Made by a program: the position numbers and the translations under genes
Notes under the pieces: model-generated
What the model was told of the DNA's origin: nothing
Databases searched by the model: none
The model's input: only the letters and a program-made list of their open reading frames with translations
In this document: in pieces, positions 1-11,237 of the stretch
Layout of the letters: each line of letters opens with the position of its first letter
Position numbering within the stretch: position 1 is the first letter of the stretch
From: Stenogyne calaminthoides
Lineage: Eukaryota > Streptophyta > Magnoliopsida > Lamiales > Lamiaceae
DNA: 64,000 nucleotides
NCBI GenBank assembly: GCA_037126765.1
Contig: JBBCBC010000033.1
Location: forward strand, 13,468,085 to 13,532,084
Direction of reading: 5' to 3'

Positions 1-350
1 TTCCATTATGATATTCTTCTTTTCAACATGATCTCTTATAAAATGGTGCCTGACATCCACATGCTTGCATCTTGTATGTAGAACAGGATTCTGAGTGATT
101 GCAATAGCACTATTACTGTCACAGAAAATAGGTACATTCTTAGTTTCAATGTTATAATCCCACCGCCGACTAAGCCGAGCAGTTGGGAACAAAAAACTTC
201 CGCAGCCCATATATTCTGCTTCAGTAGTAGATGTCGCAACTGATGTCTGCTTCTTTGAAAACCACGAGATCAGTTTACTTCCTAAGAACTGACAAGTTCC
301 TGAGGTGGATTTTCTGTCAATCTTGCAACCTCCATAATCGTAATCGGAAT
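1..350 (-). pseudogene. copia RNase H, degenerate and cut by window edge
   Basis: RNase H removes the RNA strand of the RNA/DNA hybrid during reverse transcription. On the minus strand one reads 'SGYSDYDYGGCKIDRKS' (around 350), then 'TSTTEAEYM' (around 220), then 'DSNSAIAITQNPVLHT' and 'CKHVDVRHHFIRDHVEKK' at the left edge. These are standard copia RNase H blocks, and the catalytic-type residues D (GYSD), E (TEAE) and D (CDSN) are visible. The blocks lie in different frames, so no continuous protein remains. Downstream sequence is off the window. Confidence 0.85.
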
Positions 351-1931
351 ACCCACTAAGTTTAGATTAGCATCGATGGGTAAAATAAACCAAGGTTTAT
401 CGTCCCTTCAGATACTTAAGAATCCGCTTAGTCGCTTCTAGGTGACTTATCATTGGATTTGCCTCGAAATCGCACATACACCTCACCGCGAAGGTTATAT
501 CCGGTTCATGGGCAATCGGGTATAGTAGAGATCCAATGAGAGCCCTATATTCCTTCTGATTTGTTTTTTCGACCATCCTAATCTGGATCCATCTTGAATC
601 CGGTCATCATAGGAATTTTGGCTTCCTTACAATTTTGAACTCCAAACTTAGCCAATAAATTCCTAGTGTACTTTTGTTTGCAGATGAATATCCCTTCAGA
701 TTTTTTTTTTTACTTGAAGACCCGTAAAGTAATTCATCTCGACCCATCATGGTCATCTCAATTTCCCTTGCATCGATTTCTTTGAATCTTTCACATAGAC
801 TTTTGTTGGGAGATCCGAAGATGATGTCGCCCACGTAAATCTGAAACCATCGAATATCTTTTCCATCTTCTATTCGAATAAGGTTACGTCTAATCATTTC
901 CTTTAGTGAACCCACTTTCGATCAAGAACCGAGAGAGTGTATCATACCAAGCTCGAGGAGCCTGTTTGTGCCATAGAGAGCTTTTTCTTAGACAGTACAC
1001 TGGTTTGCCCTTTTCAAAGCCCGGAGCTTGTTCGACATAAACTTCCTCTCGCTAGTACCCCATTTAAGAAAGCACTCTTTACGTCCATCCGATACACAAA
1101 TGAACCCTCGTGGGAAGATATGCTTAAACAAATGAATGCTTTTAAGCGGCGGCCGGGTGCAAAGGTCTCATCATAATCAATTCCTTCGATTGTGAATACC
1201 CCTTAGCAACAAGTCTTGCCTTATTTACGGTGATGACGTTTTCTCATTTCTCTTGTTCTTGAATACCCACTTCGTGCCAATTACGTCTTGATGATTTGGT
1301 CTGTCTACCAGTTCCCAAACTTGATTTCTGTCGAACTATTCCAGCTCTTCCTGCATGGCTAGAATCCAGCTTGCGTCTTGTAGAGCTTCCTCTAATGTTG
1401 TTGGTTCCTTCATAGGCAGATAATAAAGAATACATGGCACTTTCACCCTGTCGATGTCTAGTTTTAACTTTATCGGATGGGTCTCGGAATTATCGATCGG
1501 TTGGATGACCGGTTATCCAGTCCTTCATTCGATTTGCGTCGGTTTGGAGAACATCGTCCGTTTCTGATAAAATTTCATTACTAGCGATTGGGAGTGGTGC
1601 AGAATTATGATCCACTTGATAAGAACAAGTCTCAGCTGATGTTGGACTCATCATGTGCTGATGTCTGTTCGTGGGAACTTCAGATGTTCCCCCTGAACCG
1701 GATGGTTCGGTTGATCTTGATCTCATTCACCAGAACTTCTTCATTAAACAGCTTTTTTTAGTACCTTAGGATCTGAATGATCTGGTGAATCAGCTAGATC
1801 TGGAATGTATATTGTTAGAGTTTCTGATTCTTTTTCCTTGATCATTTGCTGATCCATTTTCTGAACATCAGGTTCTTGTTGATCAGGTACATCTTGTTTC
1901 GAATGATTTCTCTTGTTCGTAAGATGCTTCA
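350..1931 (-). pseudogene. copia reverse transcriptase and upstream linker, degenerate
   Basis: The RT part covers about 350-1320. A 102-codon piece (607-915) contains 'FQIYVGDIIFGSPNKSLCERF', where the usual catalytic YVDD reads YVGD, so one active-site aspartate is lost. RT also matches in order: the trace of 'LAKFGVQNCKEAKIPMMTGF' before 650, and the fingers region around 1180-1320. From 1320 to 1931 lies the low-complexity acidic linker between integrase and RT, with short open pieces at 1490-1726 and 1744-1935. Homologous order is seen in copy A1 (38291-39840). Frameshifts are frequent; no functional enzyme can be made. Confidence 0.85.
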
Positions 1932-2880
1932 TCAAAGACTACATGGGGTGTTTCTTCCACAAGTAGGGTTTGCATTGTAAACCGGAAAAGCCTTGCTAGA
2001 TGAGGAATATCCTAAGAATATACCCTCATCTGACTTGGCCTCAAAAGTCTTCAACTGACTCTTCCCATTGTTGTGTATGAAACACATACACCCAAAAACA
2101 TGGAAGTAGGAAACACGAGGTTTTCTCGTCCTTCCACAGTTCATAGGGTGTTTTGTAGTGAGCCTTAGTCGGAAGACATCATTACGAGTATGGCATGCAA
2201 GTGTTGATTTACGCCTTTAAACGGCTTGGTATTGCATGTTAAATTAACATCGCGAAAGCGGCTTCTTTTGAGAGTTCTGTTCCTCCGTTAAATTTACTCC
2301 ATTTTGTTGTGGCGTCCTTGCGCCGGATGTTTCATGTCAGATACCAAACTTAGAGAAAAAATCAATAATAAAAAGAGTTCGTAAATTCGTACCTTTATCG
2401 TCGATTTTTACTACCGACACCCTTCTCATTTTGTAATCTTTTTAAGAATTTCGGATATCTTCATTGTCGCCTCATTCTTCTTATGTAAGAATATAACCCG
2501 TAAACTTGGAATAGTCATCCACGATTACGAGTATATTTCGTCCGTTGAGATCGATGGCGTAATCGGGTCCGAATAGATCCATATGAAGTAGTTTGCAGAT
2601 TACTCTCTTTGGATGCGAGAATTCCCTTGAATGAAGCTTTGACTGTTTTCTTCCGACATGCGATGCATGTCTGATCCTTTGAAAATACTTCATTCGGAAG
2701 TCCTTCCACTAGAGACATCCTTGCTATCTTATTAAGAGTTTTAAAGTTCGGATGGCTCATTCTTTTGTGCGAGCCAATCGCTACTTTTGGAACTCTTGAC
2801 AATCGAGCATGCATTTCTTGGGCAGCTGTTCCAATCATTTGTGTAGATCATCCCTTTCCTTGAACCAGTTAGCAAAATCT
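1932..2880 (-). pseudogene. copia integrase, degenerate
   Basis: Integrase joins the cDNA to the genome. Reading leftwards on the minus strand: the GAG-pre-integrase zinc region 'HKRMSHPNFKTLNKIARM' and 'DQTCIACRKK' (2660-2840), the start of the core 'LLHMDLFGPDYAIDLNGRN' and 'VIVDDYSKFTGYI' (2490-2600), and the C-terminal 'GRTRKPRVSYFHVFGCMCF' to 'SDEGIFLGYSSSSKAF' (1975-2140). The first core aspartate (MDLFGP) and DDYS are present. The middle of the core (2150-2480) is too disturbed to read the second D and the E with certainty. At least three frame changes separate the blocks. Confidence 0.85.
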
Positions 2881-3240
2881 GTTGAGTGGCTCGATTCTTG
2901 ATAGTGCATTGGTCAGTCGAGAACTCAACACTAAATCCGTTATCGCAGAATTGTGAAACCGATAGTAGGTTGTGCTTCAGACCTTCGACATACGAGACTC
3001 GATTATTTGTACATCATCATTCTCTAAGGTTCGAATCCTTTGGTATAACCAAAGTTATCATCCGAAAGAGTACACGCTGGCCTTTTCGTTCTATGTAAGA
3101 ACCGAGGAGATGTTTGCTTCTGTCATGTGCCTTGAGCATCCATTATCGATGTACCAGATAGTTGCTTGCACACCTCCTTTGTTGGCCAGACCCACGCGAT
3201 CCTGCAGCCAAATCAGGCTTTAGGTACCCATTTTAGATTG
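2881..3240 (-). pseudogene. copia aspartic protease remnant
   Basis: The pepsin-like protease that processes the gag-pol polyprotein is recognisable on the minus strand near 3105-3160, where the reading gives 'YLVH' then a stop-containing stretch equivalent to W-Y-I-D-N-G-C-S-R-H-M-T followed by 'EANISSVLT'. The catalytic triplet D-S-G of the family appears here as D-N-G. The rest, about 2881-3090, shows the expected hydrophobic strands but in mixed frames. It sits between the gag C-terminus and the GAG-pre-integrase block, the normal place. Confidence 0.65.
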
Positions 3241-5780
3241 GGTCCTGAGGGGTTAGGATTAGTTTTGGGGATCCATACAAACAGAGCACTTCTATTGTGA
3301 TCAGTTAGATCAGAAGGCCTGATTTGTCTCCCATACCTATCAACATAATCATACGTCTCTTTATATGCTTTCTGATTAGTATGATTATTAGTGTGAACCT
3401 TGGATGACTTAGAAGACTTGGGATTTATCTTTTCTGTTTGTCTTCTTTTTATCCAGTGTGGTTCAAAAGGTCAGGTGCAGCAACCCTAGATTTTTGATTA
3501 TAGGGGTAGGTACGACTGCTACCATCAAAAGATTCATATCTTTTTCGCATAGGTGGTTTTTGCAGTTTACCTGAAGCATGCTTATTAGGCAGCTGACCTT
3601 GATTGGGTCTCAGATTGGACTTCCCTTTTTACAGGTTGTCTTTTTCGATTTCGATCTGTTGATCGAGTTGAGGTCTCTTCGGAAGAACCGGGTTCTTCTA
3701 TTGATTCTCGATCGATGCTTTACGATTGGGGTCCATTTCATTTCCCCTTCGGTTAGGCACCGCCTTTTACCGCTCAACCGGGTCTTTTTCCTTATTAGAT
3801 ACATGTTTGGCTTTTGGTGTATCTTTTTGTAAAACTCGTCGATTACACCTTTTGAGATGAATCGGTAGGGGCTTTTGAGGATGTGGAAGGGTTCTCATAG
3901 CCAAGTCCCTTCTTATTAATCGTTGTTCGAAAATAGGTGTTCATGTCTTGAACAGTTTTAGATGATTTTGTGAAAACCTCTATTTTCTTACGCAGATTAT
4001 CCTCAGATGATTTCAGACTTTCATGCATTCGGAATAGCTCATCAAATTTTGCTTGCAGGATTTTGAAGTCATCGACTTCTTTGTTTTGTTAATTGCCGGA
4101 TGATCTTTGATCCGCTTCTCCGATCGAAGCTTTAACCGAGAATTTTAAATTCCTCGATTTGCTTCGAACGGCGGTTTAATTGATCTAAGTTCGGAGGCTT
4201 TCTTGAGATAATTTTCTTTAGCAAAGTCTGATTATTTCGGTCCTCGACTTATCATTTTAAACTTCCACTATAGCATAAGTGTCTCTTTGCATTGGAGAGA
4301 TCCTCAAGCAAATGCTCGAGTAGCTGCTGGTCAATCTCTCGGGTGTGCTAATGATAGCAGTGTAAAGCGAACGAAGCGAGGTTTGGAGGTTACCTTAGAT
4401 TGGTCCTCCCGGCCATCAGCGAGATCTCATCATCGTCGAAGAGAATATCGGATCTTCATTTTCATAGAAGTCCAACAAACCTTCTTGATCGGCGAAAGTC
4501 TTCTCTGAGGAGGAGTATCTAGAGTCCTCGAGAGGCGGATAGGAATCGTCGATTCGACGATCGGCAACCATGGCTTTTACGTCCTGTCTGTGCCGTTGCT
4601 CTCTTGTTTCCTCTTTTCTTCCCCTTTCTCTTGGCGTCAGTGCGGGCCGGTCTGCGCTATAGTGACTGGCTTCTCACGGTTGAAAGCGCGCTCCTTGATC
4701 CACCGAACCTTTCCTTCGGGTGAATCACTCGTCTGTATGACCTATCGGTGACTTCCCTTTCGATAGTAGTGAGCTTCTTCACATCTAATTGGTTATCTCT
4801 TCCTTCCTCGGATCGATTATCTCTTTTCCTTTCATCTGTGATCCCTCGATCGCCGGATCTGGTTCTTCACGGAGAATCATTGGCGATCTCCTATCTATCC
4901 CAATTTATGTTGATAGTCCTTATAAAATCTTCGATACTTACCAAGTTGGACGTTCGACTTCTCAAGCTTCACGGTAGCGAGCGATCATTACGCGACTCAT
5001 TATATTCCCAGCGAGTTCGTTGGCCTTCGTTTCTCTTTTGGTTGCCTTAAAAAGCAAGCGATTTTGAAGTTGAGGCTTGGCCGGGCACCTCATCTTCATA
5101 TCAAACTTGTCCTCTTTCAATCAAATTGAACTCGTGAGCTTTAAGGCTCGGAACAAGCTACTTGGCTTCATCTTTGAAATGTCTTGGCAATCCTTGATTC
5201 TTGTGACCTTCATGTCCCATTTCTTGGTGAGAGACCTTAGGATTTTGTAGTTGATATCTTTATCGGACATCTCTCTACCAAGTTCCGAAGCTTGTTTATA
5301 GACATTGTAATCCTTCCATCGAGTTCGTTGATGGTTTCGTGGGCAAGACATCTTGAGTTTTTGAACTTCACTAGTTCGGCTTGTAGAGATTTGTCTTTTA
5401 TACATTCATTTCCCTCAAGATATTTTTAAACGAGTATCCCACATTGCTTTCGCAGATTTGAGATACTTAATCTTTTCCTTGGTGACCTTATCCATGGTTT
5501 TCATGATAATATGCCTTGCGATAGTATCTAGAGTATGCAGTTTCCTTTCCTCTGCATCCATCAAGGCTGGGCTTTTACGCACAAGACTTCCGGTGCAAAG
5601 TCCGGATCTCCTCCGACTGCCAGGGTTGTCGTAATAAATGATGATGGGTCCTCTTTCGATGACATCCATCATTACGCCGCTTATCGAACCTAGATGGTTG
5701 GACATATATATGGCCCAATCTGCATACTCATCGATTGAGAACTTTGGCAGATCATGATACATACCTGAGGTGTTATCCAT
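3241..5780 (-). pseudogene. Sirevirus-like gag, degenerate
   Basis: Gag forms the cytoplasmic particle. The likely start codon is the minus-strand ATG at 5780-5778 (MDNTSGMYHD...), followed by 'LPKFSIDEYADWAIYMSNHL', the usual copia gag opening, and 'LMDAEERKLHTLDTIARHII'. The UBN2-type helical core continues at 5121-5405 ('REMSDKDINYKILRSLTKKW'). A coiled-coil piece is seen at 3843-4028. The region between 4030 and 5050 reads poorly in all frames. The length (about 2.5 kb) fits the long Sirevirus gag. No clear CCHC zinc knuckle was found, which may reflect damage. Confidence 0.75.
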
Positions 5781-5896
5781 GCTGAGTGATTTTGGAAAAT
5801 GAATGAGTTTTAAAAACAATTTTTCAAGATCTTTGACCACAAAGATTCTTCCTCAAGAATCGATGATACACAAAGTCGATTAGTGCGTAGAACCAA

Positions 5897-5909
5897 CCGC
5901 TCGATACCA
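5897..5909 (-). promoter_or_regulatory. primer-binding site, initiator tRNA-Met type
   Basis: The minus strand reads TGGTATCGAGCGG two bases after the LTR end, against the iMet consensus TGGTATCAGAGC. A base is missing at the CAG/CTG position, as in other copies here. Confidence 0.75.
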
Positions 5910-5911
5910 CT

Positions 5912-7427
5912 TGTAGGTCCCGAACGGGTTTTTGAGGGCGTAAGTCTAGAGGGGAGGGGTGAATAGACTGCAAACTTTTTTGTGTAGATCGTGTGAGGGC
6001 AGGCTACTCGATTGAAAAGCGAGTGAATCGGTTTGGTCGATAACCAACTTCTTGTCGCTGTCAAGGCGATTGATTCGGAACTATCGCAGTTTAATCGATA
6101 AAAGCGGAAGCTTTAAGTTTTACCCGTGAAAAACCGGTTTTTGATAAATCGATTCCAAAGTTAATCTTTTAATCAGTTGACTGAAGTGTCAAGTTTGATC
6201 AGATCAGGAGCTTGGTGCTAACTGATCTCAACTTGGAATATGTATGCGCTTTAAAAGTTGTGTGCGATTGTGTAATCAGTTAATCAAAGCGGTAAAGGCA
6301 CACAAGATTTATAGTGGTTCGGACAAACCAGTCCTACGTCCACTCTTCCCTATCACAAGGGGCACCTACTTAACCAACTGGACTTTGTTTTATGTGTAAG
6401 TCCAACACAGTACACCAACTAGATGTTTAAAGAGTTCACAATCAACCGATCCCAGAGATCAGAACTAGAAATCCTAGTCTGAAATCTTGCTAAACAAATT
6501 ATCCTAACTTGGGGGTTTGGGTAAGATTGTTTTTGGTTCCAACTATGAAATCTTTTCTTGTGTATAAGCAGCCTAACAGCTAGATGAAAAGATTTCTATG
6601 TTAAGAACTTATGGGATGAACACTTAATAAAAATTAATCTTCTTGTTCGTGTTCTTGGGGCGGAAATCGATATTAGCTTGAGCTTCTTGATTGTTCAACG
6701 TTTTTTTTTTTTTTCTGAAGTGTGATCCCATATTTATAGACCTTGAAATCAAAGAGCCGTTGGAGAGCAATTTGAATTTCAGGCTATATTTGGTAGACTT
6801 GCAGGCTTGATGTGACGAGCTTCAGGAACGGCATGGCCAAAAGTGTGAATTTATATTTTGTAGCCAGATTTGAGAGGTACCATCAAATCCAATTAAAGCT
6901 CGATCATCGTGTCTTGTTCTTATTGGATAGTAGACTCACTTTTAGGTGTTGTTCTTCCAACTAAGCTTGACATTCTTCTTGTTCGGATCATAGGCGTATG
7001 ATTAGGTGAAACATCGATTTCACTGGTGAGTAATTCGATCGATCGAATCGCTTGGTCGGTCTACGATATAAGTCTTTAGGTGCGGTTAACTTAGCTTCAA
7101 CTAGCGGACTTCGGTGATGTAGGTCTTCCGGTCCGATCTTCCGGAAGTCATCTAATCTTCAAGTATTCTGAGTTTGAGCTTTATGACTTCAGCTGAGATA
7201 TCTGACTAGATCAGATCGATCTGATCTTCTATTCTTGTCTTGCATTCTGGCCCGTCGGATATCAACTTGTCCTTTGAGTCTTGGATCGACCTATACATAT
7301 TGAGTTTCCCCTCAATATGTGACCTATCTATTTCATCGGTTGTTCTATACAATCATTATCAATCGGGTCTCCTATAGCGTGTAATATAAACATCGATCGT
7401 TAATGTGTCCGATTTGGTCCTATTACA
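5912..7427 (-). repeat. 5' LTR of copy C
   Basis: The LTR begins (plus-strand view) with TGTAGGTCC directly beside the PBS and ends at GGTCCTATTACA, giving near-inverted TG...CA termini. A minus-strand TATA box (TATAAATA, plus-strand TATTTATA 6731-6738) lies inside. The right boundary is inferred from the termini and from the switch to gypsy coding sequence. The partner LTR is outside the window, so it cannot be checked by pairing. Confidence 0.65.
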
Positions 7428-8961
7428 TGTGTTTTTGGAACTTTCATCAAAACTATAAATTTCCCAACAAGATTAAGTATAAGAAGGGAAAAGAAAACAT
7501 TGTTGCTGATGCATTATCTACGAGGCATGCATTGATCACTACTTTGAGTTCCAAACTTCTTGGTTTTGAATTAATAAAGGGCATGTATGTTGATGATTCG
7601 ATTTTTTCTTTATTTATTAAACTTGTGAGCATCTTTGCATTTGAGAAGTTTTATAGGCATGAGGGATACTTATTTCGTGAAACTAAGCTTTGCATTCCTA
7701 ATTGTTCTATGCGGGAGTTACTTGTTAGAGAAGCTCATGAGGGAGGTCTAATGGGGGATTTAGGGGTACACAAAACCTTGAATATTTTGTGTGATAATTT
7801 CTTTTGGCCTAAAATGCGTGTTGATGTTGAAAGAATTTGTGAAAGGTGCATAACGTGCAAGCAAGCTAAGTCAAGAGTGCATACATGCGTTGTACAAACC
7901 ATTACCCATACCAAGTGAACCTTGGGTAGACATATCCATGTATTTTTTTTTTGGGCTTGCCAAAAAACAAAGAGGGGTAAAGATTCTGTGTTTGTTGTTG
8001 TTGATAAGTTTTCAAAAATGACACACTTCATTTCATGTCATAAGAACCATTGTGGAGTACCAAGAACCATTGTGAGTGATAGAGATGCAAAATTTTTGAG
8101 TCACCTTTGGCGTGTTTTGTGGAGTAAATTGGGGACTAAACTTCTATTTTCTACTACATGTCATCCCCAAAAAGATGGACAAACTGAAGTCGTTAAGAGA
8201 ACTTTGTCTCAATTGCTTAGAGTTTTGATACAAAAGAACTTGAAAATTGGGAGGATTGTTTGCCATTTGCTGAATTTGTTTATAATAGGAGAGTTCATTC
8301 TGCTACTAATCACTCTCCTTTTGAAGTTGTTCATGGCTTTAATCCATCAAGCCCACTTGATCTCGTTCCAATACCCATTGAAGAACGTACGAGTCTTGAA
8401 GGTAAAGCAAAAGCCGAGATGATTAAGAAGTTGCATGAAACGGTGAAACTCAACCTTGAGAAAAAGAACCGAAAGAAATACATTAAGCAAGCAAACAAAG
8501 GGTGGAAGCAAGTCATATTTGAGCCGGTGATTGGGTATGGTTACATTTGAGGAAGGAAAGATTCTATCAAGAGAAAGTTAAATTTGCAACCAAGAGAAGA
8601 CGGACCTTTTCAAGTGATTGCAAGAATCAATGAAAACACATACAAACTTGATCTTCCAGGTGAGTATAACGTAAGTGCAACTTTCAATGTCACTGATCTT
8701 TCTCCTTATCTTGGTGATGCAAATTCAAGGACGAATCCTTTTGAAGAGGAAGGGAATGATGGAAATCCGTCCATACAAAACCATGCAAGCAAGAGGGATC
8801 CATTGGTCGTGCAAGATGGGCCGATCACAAGGGCAAGAGCTAAGAAAATCAAGGAAGCCATGATGATACTTGTGGAGGAAATAAAAGATAAAGTCCAAGT
8901 GAATTCCAAGTTGGGCCAACTGAAGAATATTATTCAAGTTGATGGGCTGGACTTTGCATGA
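7428..8961 (+). pseudogene. Ty3/gypsy RNase H end and integrase, frameshifted
   Basis: 'IKYKKGKENIVADALSTRHA' (about 7465-7545) is the RNase H end. An HHCC zinc finger follows ('EGGLMGDLGVHKTL', 'ICERCITCKQAK', 7735-7875). The core shows 'VFVVVDKFSKMTHFI', 'TIVSDRDAKFLSHLW' and 'CHPQKDGQTEV'. The second D and the E are 35 residues apart, as in the D,D-35-E family. The first catalytic aspartate, normally in 'MDF', reads 'MYF' because of a T-rich run at 7940-7952. Frameshifts occur near 7915, 7965 and 8255, and a stop lies near 8548. The C-terminal end 8584-8961 reads 'GPFQVIARINENTYKLDLPG' to 'GPITRARAKKIKEA'. No chromodomain is visible. The clade is not resolved. Confidence 0.9.
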
Positions 8962-9051
8962 AGCGTTGGACTCTTATCATATCCAAATAGAAGGCCCAAG
9001 ATTGAGAATGAAGCTTGCAATTTTCGTCCATGCACTTGGGGGCTTCAAAAA

Positions 9052-9536
9052 TGACTCTTCATTTTAGTCAAAGTGTTTTAATTAAGTTTTTATTAAGTTC
9101 TAGATACATTGCCTACATTTATTAAGTCTTGACTAGTCTTTAAGTCACCTAAATGTGTTCACATTAGTGAATTAAAGTGTCTTCATGATATGTTTATTCA
9201 TGAAGGCCATTTAAGAGTTGTTTGTAGCCTATAAATAGGTGATGCATCCATTTGTAAAATACACACTATTTTGAGTATGAAAATTCCATTATTGGATTTA
9301 TTAATTCTCTTGTGAGATTGTTTTATTTGAGAACTTATCAAGATTCTTGAGCAAGATCTTGTGGCGTTCAACTATACCGAGGTTCTTGGCTCTTCTATAG
9401 CCAACGAGTCGAGGTTCTTTCTAGCTCTAAGTAAGATCAAACCAGATTCACAATTTGGGTAGATCCGCTGCTTAATTTTATACGTTGGGTTCTTAGATCA
9501 ATATATCTAATAGGTCCTTCGTCTCTATCCGCATCA
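9052..9536 (+). repeat. 3' LTR of the gypsy fragment
   Basis: A G-rich tract (CTTGGGGGCT, 9036-9045) could be the polypurine tract. The LTR would start near TGACTC at 9052 and end at CGCATCA (9536). A TATA box (TATAAATA, 9230-9237) sits inside. Boundaries are inferred, because there is no partner LTR. Confidence 0.5.
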
Positions 9537-9599
9537 CTTACGTCTGTAGACCCACTTACACCCAACGACTTTCTTGTCGTGGGGAAGTTCACTTAGGTC

Positions 9600-9947
9600 A
9601 TACACTTCCATATCATCCATAGATTCAATCTCTGAATCCATAGATTTGTGCTAAGACTTTGCATCTTTGTCTTGAATTGCCTCTTTGTAAGTCCAGTGAT
9701 CGTTATCATCATTTTCATCATCTGGAATCAAGTCCGCAGACTCTCCCACAAACAAGAAACGATCAGGTTGTCGAACAACCCTTCCACTACGACGAGGCAA
9801 TGTATACAAGGGTTTATCAGAGTAACCACGTTGTGCAGTCTCCCCTCAACTCATTTAGAATGGTTTCACTATTGGACTTATGCTCACTCATATAGTCTTC
9901 CTCTAAAAACTGGGCATTGGTACTCACCATCTCAGTCTGATCATTAG
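9600..9947 (-). pseudogene. copia integrase-RT linker and extreme RT N-terminus, truncated
   Basis: On the minus strand this matches the start of the RT region in H (28755-29165): the 'RRSGRVVRQPxRF' block is visible around 9770-9800 as a degenerate reading, followed by the acidic 'SSDLIP' stretch and the first RT helix near 9640. The reading stops near 9600, so the polymerase domain is absent. 9537-9600 shows nothing recognisable. Confidence 0.6.
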
Positions 9948-10830
9948 GACTATAAAATAACAACCTCTCGTTCCTTTAGGGTATCCAACAAATAGCCGTA
10001 CTTCAGTTCTAGGTGCCAACTTGTCAGCTTTCTTATTTAGCGCATGTGTTGGATAACCCCAAATCCGAACGTGGTTTAAACTAGGCTTTCGCCCAAACCA
10101 CAATTCAATCGGATTTTTTGGAACCACTTTAGAAGGTACATAATTTAGAAGGTACACTGCCATTTCCAAGGCATATCCCCAAAAGGAGGTAGGTAGTGAA
10201 GCATAACTCATCATCGATCTCACCATCTCCAATAGAGTCTTATTCCTTCTCTTAGCCATGCCATTCTGTTAGGGAGTACCAGGCACAGTGAGTTGGGATG
10301 TAATCCCGTTCTCTAATAAGTGTTGCCTAAATCATTGTTAAGGTATTCACCACCACGATCAGATCGTAGTGACTTGATACTCTTACTATGACTATTCTCC
10401 ACTTTTGCCCTAAATTCTTAAAACTTGCCAAAGCATTCAGACTTGTGGTTCATCAGGTAGATATATCCATATCTTGAGTAATCATCAATGAAAGTGACGA
10501 AATACTCAAAACCACCTCTAGCTTGAACAGACATGGGCACACACAAATCAGAGTGAATCAATTCCAACACACCATTGACCATATTCCCCTTGGCCTTAAA
10601 AGGCATTGAGGTCATCTTGCCTTCCAAACAGGATTCGCAAACGGAGAATGGTTCCACTTGGAGAGACTCCAAAAACCACTACTTACCAGTCTTTGAATCC
10701 TTCTCAGGTTGACATGACCTAACCTTAAGTGCCAAAGGTATGTTTGATTCATTTTAGAAGGTTCTTTTCTCTTATTTGATGATGACGATGAATGAGCTTC
10801 AGTCATAGTATGATATGCACAGTAATAGTA
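9924..10830 (-). pseudogene. copia integrase (copy E), frameshifted
   Basis: Three pieces in order: 10612-10806 with 'TYLWHLRLGHVNLRRIQRLV' (GAG-pre-integrase), 10418-10672 with 'CESCLEGKMTSMPFKAKG', 'LIHSDLCVPMSVQARGG' and 'FVTFIDDYSRYGYIYLM' (core start, first Asp present), and 9924-10259 with 'MAKRRNKTLLEMVRSMMSYA', 'SFWGYALEMAVYLLN' and 'ELWFGRKPSLNHVRIWGY' (core end, the glutamate side). Between 10260 and 10417 the second Asp block is only partly readable. The sequence is closely similar in layout to 50441-51330 in N. Confidence 0.85.
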
Positions 10831-10950
10831 TAAAGATTGTTTTCCAACGCGCTATAACATATTAAAAAGTCGTTTCTCATAATAACAACTTTGTCATTAA
10901 AACCAACTCAGCATCCATCCAAAAATAACTTCGAAACTGAAATTAAATTC

Positions 10951-11237
10951 TTAGAAAAAAACACGTATAAAAAGGTTCTTTAATACTAAAACAAAATTAG
11001 AAAAACACAAGTGCACATCTCCCACTACAACCACTACTATTGTCGTGGCATTGCCCAAACTGATAGTAATCTCTCCCTCACTCAGTTGCATTGTCTGCAG
11101 AAACCCCTGCAATGTATAACAAACATGATCAGTAGCTCCTGTATCTACTACCCAAGAAAAGGAGAACAAAATTCGAGAAACATGTTTCAACAACCGAGCA
11201 AAGAGGCGTGCGAGTTATTTTTTTTAGGAGAGGACAA
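10951..11237 (-). pseudogene. copia aspartic protease (copy E)
   Basis: A single open piece of 80 codons contains 'SFSWVVDTGATDHVCYTLQG', the retropepsin active-site loop with an intact D-T-G-A. It is followed by 'ISLGNATTIVVVVVGDVHL' and a hydrophobic end ('LVLKNLFIRVFF'), equal to the 'LILRDVLYVPNFRKNLISV' region of N but altered. The catalytic triplet is intact. The downstream part is frameshifted into the integrase region. Confidence 0.8.

Larger units (their letters stand above)
1..7427 (-). mobile_element. Ty1/copia retrotransposon, Sirevirus-like (copy C), 3' end outside window
   Basis: Read on the minus strand the order is 5' LTR, PBS, gag, protease, integrase, RT, RNase H, which is the Ty1/copia order. 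The integrase phrase 'YFHVFGCMCFIHNNGKSQL' near 2090 and the long gag point to the Sirevirus/Maximus group (family knowledge). Every domain is split by frameshifts or stops, so this is a dead copy. The 3' LTR and the left target-site duplication lie left of position 1. If the LTR end at 7427 is right, the expected duplication is TGTGT. Confidence 0.9.
7428..9536 (+). mobile_element. Ty3/gypsy retrotransposon fragment (integrase to 3' LTR)
   Basis: A 5'-truncated gypsy element: the end of RNase H, the whole integrase region, a non-coding tail and a 3' LTR. gag, protease and RT are absent. The abrupt start at the copy C LTR end suggests that copy C inserted into this element, with the rest lying left of the window. 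Confidence 0.85.
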
